A stretch of DNA of 64,000 bases from Methylibium sp. NZG. GTDB lineage: Bacteria > Pseudomonadota > Gammaproteobacteria > Burkholderiales > Burkholderiaceae_C. Every line of letters begins with the position of its first letter. Within the stretch, counting starts at the first letter, position 1. The stretch spans positions 310,001 to 374,000 of the forward strand of contig LGRD01000002.1 of the NCBI GenBank assembly GCA_001263235.1. Reading direction: 5' to 3'. The translations under genes and the position numbers were made by a program. This document shows, in pieces, positions 59,631 through 64,000 of this stretch. The notes under the pieces are model-generated. The model was given only the letters and a program-made list of their open reading frames with translations. It ran no database searches and was not told the DNA's origin.

Positions 59631-61409
59631 ATGATCCAAGCCAAACAGGACCTGCTGGCGGCGCTGGGCACCGCCATCGCGCAGGTCGGCGCCGAGGGCG
59701 TGGCAGCGCCCGCCTTCGAGTCGCCCAAGCAGGCAGCGCACGGCGACCTGGCCTGCACCGTGGCCATGCAACTGGCCAAACCGCTGAAGAAGAACCCGCG
59801 TGAGGTGGCGCAGGCGCTGATCGACGCGCTGCGCGCGCAGCCGGCAGTGCAGCGCTGGGTCGACGCGCTGGAGATCGCCGGGCCCGGCTTCATCAACCTG
59901 CGCTTGAAGGCCGCCGCAAAACAGGCGGTGGTGGCCGAGGTGCTGGCGGCGGGCGAGCGCTTCGGCCAGCAGCCGCGCATCGGCAAACGGGCGCTGGTGG
60001 AATTCGTCTCGGCCAACCCGACCGGGCCGCTGCACCTGGGCCACGCGCGCCAGGCGGCGCTGGGCGACGCCATCTGCAAGCTGTTCGAGAGCCAGGGCTG
60101 GAGCGTCACGCGCGAGTTCTATTACAACGACGCCGGGGTGCAGATCGCCACGCTGGCGCACTCGGTGCAGGCCCGGCTGCTGGGGCTCAAGCCGGGCGAC
60201 CCTTTGTGGCCGCAAGCGGCGTACAACGGCGACTACATCGCCGACATTGCCGCCGACTTTGCCGCCGGCAAGACGGTGAAGGCCGACGACCGCGGGTTCA
60301 CCGCGTCAGGCAACGTGGACGACCTCGACGGCATCCGCCAGTTCGCCGTGGCCTACCTGCGCCACGAACAAGACCTGGACCTGCAGGCCTTCGGGCTGCA
60401 CTTCGACCACTACTTTCTGGAGTCCAGCCTGTACAGCAGCGGGCGGGTCGACGACACGGTGAAGCGCCTGATCGCCTCGGGCAAGACCTACGAGCAAGAC
60501 GGCGCGCTGTGGCTGCGCACCACCGACTACGGCGACGACAAGGACCGGGTGATGCGCAAGTCGGCCAAGGCTGCGGCAGTGGCAACCACCAGCGCAGGAA
60601 CTGACGAGGGCGACGACCTCAGCGACGACCCTGACGACGGCGCGCAATACACCTACTTCGTGCCCGACGTGGCCTACCACCTAGCCAAGCTCGAACGCGG
60701 TTTCGACAAGGCCATCAACGTGCAGGGCGGCGACCACCACGGCACCATCGCCCGGGTGCGCGCCGGCGTGCAGGCCGCCCGAAGCGACGCGCCGCCGGGA
60801 TTCCCAGACTACCTGCTGCACAAGATGGTCACCGTGATGCGGGGCGGCGAGGAGGTCAAGCTCTCCAAGCGCGCCGGCAGTTACGTGACGCTGCGCGACC
60901 TGATCGACTGGACCAGCCGCGACGCGGTGCGCTTTTTCCTCATCAGCCGCAAGGCCGACACCGAGTTCACCTTCGACGTGGACCTGGCGCTGAAGGCCAA
61001 CGACGAGAACCCGGTGTTCTACGTTCAGTACGCGCACGCGCGCATTTGCTCGGTGATCCAGCAGTTCACCGACATGGGCGGCGACGTGGCCGCGTTGGGG
61101 AGCGCCGACCTTTCGCTGCTGACCGCCCCGAGCGAAGCGGCGCTGATGCTGAAGCTCGCAGACTACCCGCGCATGCTCACCGATGCCGCAAGCAGCCTGG
61201 CGCCGCACGACGTGGCGTTCTACCTGCGCGACCTGGCTGGCAGCTTCCACAGCTACTACGCCGCCGAGCGCTTCTTGCTCGACGATGCCGCACTGTCGCG
61301 GGCGCGGCTGGCGCTGCTCGCCGCCACGCGCCAGACGATCCACAACGCGCTTGCCGTGCTCGGCGTGAGCGCCCCGCAGCGCCTGAACCGAGAGTTGGAC
61401 AAGACATGA
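59631..61409 (+). CDS. argS: Arginyl-tRNA synthetase
   Basis: The protein has 592 residues and is a class I synthetase. The HIGH-equivalent [13 protein letters not shown] and downstream LSKRAGSY (KMSK-like) are both present. The C-terminal anticodon-binding helices ([11 protein letters not shown]) are intact. It charges tRNA-Arg. A TAGAAT -10-like hexamer at 59619-59624 lies only 12 bases before ATG, so the transcript may be nearly leaderless. It overlaps the next gene in ATGA. Confidence 0.97.
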   Translation: MIQAKQDLLAALGTAIAQVGAEGVAAPAFESPKQAAHGDLACTVAMQLAKPLKKNPREVAQALIDALRAQPAVQRWVDALEIAGPGFINLRLKAAAKQAVVAEVLAAGERFGQQPRIGKRALVEFVSANPTGPLHLGHARQAALGDAICKLFESQGWSVTREFYYNDAGVQIATLAHSVQARLLGLKPGDPLWPQAAYNGDYIADIAADFAAGKTVKADDRGFTASGNVDDLDGIRQFAVAYLRHEQDLDLQAFGLHFDHYFLESSLYSSGRVDDTVKRLIASGKTYEQDGALWLRTTDYGDDKDRVMRKSAKAAAVATTSAGTDEGDDLSDDPDDGAQYTYFVPDVAYHLAKLERGFDKAINVQGGDHHGTIARVRAGVQAARSDAPPGFPDYLLHKMVTVMRGGEEVKLSKRAGSYVTLRDLIDWTSRDAVRFFLISRKADTEFTFDVDLALKANDENPVFYVQYAHARICSVIQQFTDMGGDVAALGSADLSLLTAPSEAALMLKLADYPRMLTDAASSLAPHDVAFYLRDLAGSFHSYYAAERFLLDDAALSRARLALLAATRQTIHNALAVLGVSAPQRLNRELDKT

Positions 61410-62080
61410 CTGCATCTGCAACAAAACACCAGCGTGGCAGCTTCGTGATGGGCGCGGTGGTGGGCCTGCTCGTCGGCCTGGCGCTGGCGCTCGGTGTGGC
61501 GCTGTACGTGACCAAGGTGCCGGTGCCCTTCGTCAACAAGGTCAATCAGCGAACCGCCGAGCAAGACGCCGCGGAGATCGAGAAGAACAAGAACTGGGAC
61601 CCGAACGGGCCGCTGCAAAGCAAGCCCGGCGTTCGCCCCGGCGCGCCTGCCAGCGGCGCTGTCCAGCCGACAGCGCCCGCCGCCGCAGGCGCGGCGCCGG
61701 CTGCGGCGGTGATTGCCCGCCCCGGTGCTGCGGTGGCGCCGATCATGCCGGGCATGGCCGCGTCCGGGCCGGCCGCGGCGGCGTCGGCCGCGGTGGCCAG
61801 GGCAGCGGTGCCGCCGCCTGCGTCCACCAAACCTGGCGTCGACCCGTTTACCTACCTCGTGCAGGCAGGCGCTTATGCCCGCACCGAAGACGCCGAACAG
61901 CAGCGCGCCAAGCTGGCGATGCTGGGCTACGAAGCCCGGCTCACCGAGCGAGAGCAGTCGGGCCGAACGATGTACCGCGTGCGCATCGGCCCGTTCGACA
62001 AGAAGGCCGACGCCGAAGCGGCGCGCGAAAAACTCACCGGCGCGGGGGTCGATGCTGCGGTGGTGACGGTGCAGAAGTAG
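61406..62080 (+). CDS. SPOR-domain cell-division-like protein (FtsN-like)
   Basis: The protein has 224 residues. A short cytosolic segment precedes one TM helix ([22 protein letters not shown], in parts). A long Ala/Pro-rich linker follows (residues about 75-145), then a SPOR domain that binds denuded septal peptidoglycan ([21 protein letters not shown], in parts, and [16 protein letters not shown]). It starts inside the argS stop, a common neighbour for FtsN-like SPOR genes in betaproteobacteria. Role: septal or envelope maintenance. Confidence 0.88.
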   Translation: MTASATKHQRGSFVMGAVVGLLVGLALALGVALYVTKVPVPFVNKVNQRTAEQDAAEIEKNKNWDPNGPLQSKPGVRPGAPASGAVQPTAPAAAGAAPAAAVIARPGAAVAPIMPGMAASGPAAAASAAVARAAVPPPASTKPGVDPFTYLVQAGAYARTEDAEQQRAKLAMLGYEARLTEREQSGRTMYRVRIGPFDKKADAEAAREKLTGAGVDAAVVTVQK

Positions 62081-62184
62081 GCGCTGGCGCACGGCTTGCT
62101 GAACCAAACCGCCCAATCGGCGTCTGCCTGACCAACACAAACCGCCTGTCGCCACCGAACGAATCACAAGAGGATCGATTGAAC

Positions 62185-62826
62185 ATGAAACGTCGCCAGT
62201 TCACCGCCACGCTGCTCGCCGCCACGGCCGCCACCCAGCCGCTGCTGAGCCACGCCCAGGGCACCCCCGTCGAGGGCAAGCAGTACGTGCGCCTGGGCCA
62301 ACCGCTTGCCGCAGCCGGTGGCGGCAAGATCGAGGTGGTCGAGTTCTTCTGGTATGGCTGCCCGCACTGCAACGACTTCGAGCCGATGCTCGACGCGTGG
62401 GCCAAGAAGCTGCCCGCCGACGTGGTCTTCCGGCGCGTGCCGGTGGCGTTCCGCGACGAACCGTTCGGCACGCACCAGCGCATCTACTACGCGCTGGAGG
62501 CGATGAACCAGGTCGATGCGTTGCACCGCAAGGTGTTCTATGCGATCCACAACGACCGCCAGCGGCTGGACAAACCGGCCGACATCTCGGCCTTCATGGC
62601 CAAAAACGGCGTCGACGGCGCGAAGTTCCTCGATGTCTTCAACTCGTTCGGGGTGCAGACCAAGGCGCGCCAGGCCAAGCAGCTGGCCGAGGCGTACAAG
62701 ATCGACGGCGTGCCGGCGCTGGGCATCCAGGGACGCTTTTACACGTCGGGCACGTTGGCGGGCTCGACCGCGCAGGCGTTGCAGGTCACCGACTACCTGG
62801 TCCAGCAGATCCGCAAGGGCGGCTGA
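62185..62826 (+). CDS. dsbA: Thiol:disulfide interchange protein DsbA
   Basis: The protein has 213 residues. It has a signal peptide (MKRRQFTATLLAATAATQPLL) and a thioredoxin fold with active site CPHC (Cys59, Cys62) in FFWYGCPHCNDFE. The cis-proline loop is GVPALGIQGRF. It oxidises periplasmic cysteines. AAGAGGAT precedes ATG 62185; a TTG at 62179 is less likely. Confidence 0.92.
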   Translation: MKRRQFTATLLAATAATQPLLSHAQGTPVEGKQYVRLGQPLAAAGGGKIEVVEFFWYGCPHCNDFEPMLDAWAKKLPADVVFRRVPVAFRDEPFGTHQRIYYALEAMNQVDALHRKVFYAIHNDRQRLDKPADISAFMAKNGVDGAKFLDVFNSFGVQTKARQAKQLAEAYKIDGVPALGIQGRFYTSGTLAGSTAQALQVTDYLVQQIRKGG

Positions 62827-62842
62827 ACGCCTGAAGCCGCGC

Positions 62843-62863
62843 GGCACCCCGGTTCGGGGTGCC
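62843..62863 (+). terminator. Terminator-like hairpin after dsbA
   Basis: GGCACCCC (62843-62850) pairs perfectly with GGGGTGCC (62856-62863) around GGTTC. No T-run follows, so it may stabilise the dsbA mRNA end or be a weak terminator. Confidence 0.45.
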
Positions 62864-62891
62864 GGCGCGCCGGGGCGTGAGATGCGTGGGC

Positions 62892-62897
62892 TAGAAT
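62892..62897 (+). promoter_or_regulatory. lptA: Candidate -10 element of the lptA promoter
   Basis: TAGAAT lies about 22 bases before ATG 62920. No TTGACA-like -35 was found at the right distance, so confidence is low. It overlaps an alternative ATG at 62896. Confidence 0.35.
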
Positions 62898-62919
62898 GGC
62901 CTGCAAGTTTCATGCCTTT

Positions 62920-63633
62920 ATGAATTTCACCCTGCCTGCCTATCGTTTCAGCCGTTCGTGGGTCCGGCGGACGCTGCTTGCTGCCGTCTGCAGCGCCTGC
63001 GCCGTCCTGGCGCTACCGGCATCGGCCGAGCGGGCCGACCGGTTCCAGAAGCTGCGGGTCGAGGCCGATCAGCAGGGCAAGATCGACCTCGTCAACAACG
63101 TCGTCACGTTCAACGGCAACGTCGTCGTCACCCGCGGCACGATGGTGATTCGGGCCGCCCGGGTCGAGCTGCGCGAGACCGCCAGCGGGTACCACAACGC
63201 GGTTGCTTTCGGCGCCGACGGCAAGCCGGCCACCTTCCGCCAGAAGCGCGACGGCGTGGACGAGACCATCGAAGGCGAGGCCGAGCGCCTCGAATACGAC
63301 GGCAGGGCCGACACGGTGAAGTTCGTCAACCGCGCCTCGGTCCGGCGGCTGCGGGGTGCGAGCGTGGCCGACGAGATCAGTGGCAACGTGGTCAGCTACG
63401 ACAGCACGAGCGAGGTGTTCAGCGTGTCGGGCACGCCGGCCACGTCGCCCACGCAGCCGGGCGGCCGGGTGCGCGCCGTGCTGAGCCCGCGCGACGGCAC
63501 CGCTGCGGCCGAGGAAGCGGCGCAGGCCGCGTCGCGCGCCATTTCTTCGCCGCCCGCGCCGCCCCCCGCGCCGCCCCCCGCGTCACCCCCCGCGCCGCCC
63601 AGGGCCGACCCGACGCCGGGGGCCCCGCGTTGA
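62920..63633 (+). CDS. lptA: LPS transport periplasmic protein LptA
   Basis: The protein has 237 residues from ATG 62920. The signal peptide ends near LALPASAERAD. Then comes KLRVEADQQGKIDLVNNVVTFNG, the first strands of the LptA beta-jellyroll, with VRRLRGASVADEISGNVVSYD further on. The C-terminus is an unusual Pro/Ala-rich tail (PAPPPAPPPASPPAPP) encoded by tandem GC-rich repeats. It bridges inner-membrane LptBFGC and outer LptDE. lptC is not adjacent upstream (dsbA is), but lptB follows in an overlap. ATG 62896 is an alternative start. Confidence 0.9.
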   Translation: MNFTLPAYRFSRSWVRRTLLAAVCSACAVLALPASAERADRFQKLRVEADQQGKIDLVNNVVTFNGNVVVTRGTMVIRAARVELRETASGYHNAVAFGADGKPATFRQKRDGVDETIEGEAERLEYDGRADTVKFVNRASVRRLRGASVADEISGNVVSYDSTSEVFSVSGTPATSPTQPGGRVRAVLSPRDGTAAAEEAAQAASRAISSPPAPPPAPPPASPPAPPRADPTPGAPR

Positions 63634-64000
63634 GCCCACCCGAGGCTCCGGCGCCGCGACCCAACCCCTCGTCGGCCAACCACCGGCTCGAAGCGGTGGG
63701 CATGCAAAAGTCGTTCGGCGCCCGCAAGGTGGTGCACGACGTTCACCTGGCGGTCGACAGCGGCGAGGTCGTCGGCCTGCTCGGGCCGAACGGCGCGGGC
63801 AAGACCACCAGCTTCTACATGATCGTCGGGTTGGTGCGGGCCGACGCGGGGCAGATCAGCATCGAAGGCCAGCGTGTGGAGCGCATGCCGATCCACCAGC
63901 GCTCGCGGCTGGGCTTGAGCTACTTGCCGCAAGAGGCGTCGATCTTCCGCAAGCTCAACGTCGAGGAGAACATCCGCGCCGTGCTGGAGTTGCAGCTCGG
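63630..64000 (+). CDS. lptB: LPS export ABC transporter ATPase LptB (partial, cut by window end)
   Basis: TTG at 63630 overlaps the lptA stop (TTGA). About the first 123 residues are present. The start region SPPEAPAPRPNPSSANHRLEA (in parts) is a Pro-rich lead before the usual MQKSFGARKVV. Walker A is GLLGPNGAGKTTSFYMIVG (Lys58) and the Q-loop PQEASIFRKLNVEENI is complete. It powers LPS extraction with LptFG. The C-terminal signature and Walker B lie outside the window. Confidence 0.93.
   Translation, partial: MSPPEAPAPRPNPSSANHRLEAVGMQKSFGARKVVHDVHLAVDSGEVVGLLGPNGAGKTTSFYMIVGLVRADAGQISIEGQRVERMPIHQRSRLGLSYLPQEASIFRKLNVEENIRAVLELQL

Overview
The window is a high-G+C, gene-dense chromosomal segment from a betaproteobacterium. 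It is most like the Burkholderiales lineage around Rubrivivax, Leptothrix, Ideonella and Piscinibacter. The signs are strong GC3 bias, metX-metW order, Gram-negative porin, RND and Lpt genes, a reductive pyrimidine operon and two families of dispersed palindromic repeats. I saw no rRNA, tRNA, CRISPR array, insertion sequence or phage gene. The species assignment is inference.

Left part (1-11,030). After the tail of one gene, a terminator and an FAD-dependent dehydrogenase comes a tight minus-strand cluster of nine genes. In transcription order these are an asparagine-synthase-type amidotransferase, an AMP-forming acyl ligase, an acyl carrier protein, an NadE-like ATP pyrophosphatase, a PrmC-like methyltransferase, a ketoacyl-ACP synthase III, a short-chain reductase, a second acyl carrier protein and a double-GNAT protein. 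It reads as a small acyl/amide biosynthetic system whose product I cannot name, and it is the best candidate here for an undescribed pathway.

Middle-left (11,031-30,125). This holds an M20 peptidase, a monoacylglycerol-lipase-like hydrolase, a crotonase and an RND efflux operon (adaptor, pump, outer-membrane factor). The outer-membrane factor has a signal peptide partly encoded by three copies of a REP-like repeat. A visibly lower-G+C patch with a transglutaminase-like protein and a membrane-protein remnant follows. Next is metX-metW behind a SAM-II-type riboswitch and intrinsic terminator. After it come a fluoroacetate-dehalogenase-like hydrolase, a membrane-anchored glutamate-synthase-like flavoprotein, a glutathione S-transferase, a DUF898 membrane protein and an M48 peptidase.

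Centre (30,134-43,499). A minus-strand block carries reductive pyrimidine catabolism: PreT/PreA dihydropyrimidine dehydrogenase, dihydropyrimidinase, ureidopropionase-type amidohydrolase, a BMP-type nucleoside/base ABC importer and a cytosine-deaminase-like enzyme. A divergent RutR-like regulator sits next to a near-consensus RutR operator. The importer's binding-protein gene has an in-frame TAA stop. An orphan Phd-type antitoxin lies inside the block, and related palindromic repeats fill three of its junctions.

Right part (43,580-64,000). This holds purB-pyrF, a porin, an M14 peptidase, a class II glutamine amidotransferase, a geranylgeranyl-reductase-like flavoprotein, an MFS exporter, a ParE-type toxin-antitoxin pair, a class II aldolase with a HIT protein, malate synthase G, a LysR regulator and a Ser/Thr kinase fused to a cyclic-nucleotide-binding domain. 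It ends with argS, a SPOR protein, dsbA, lptA and the start of lptB, which runs off the window.
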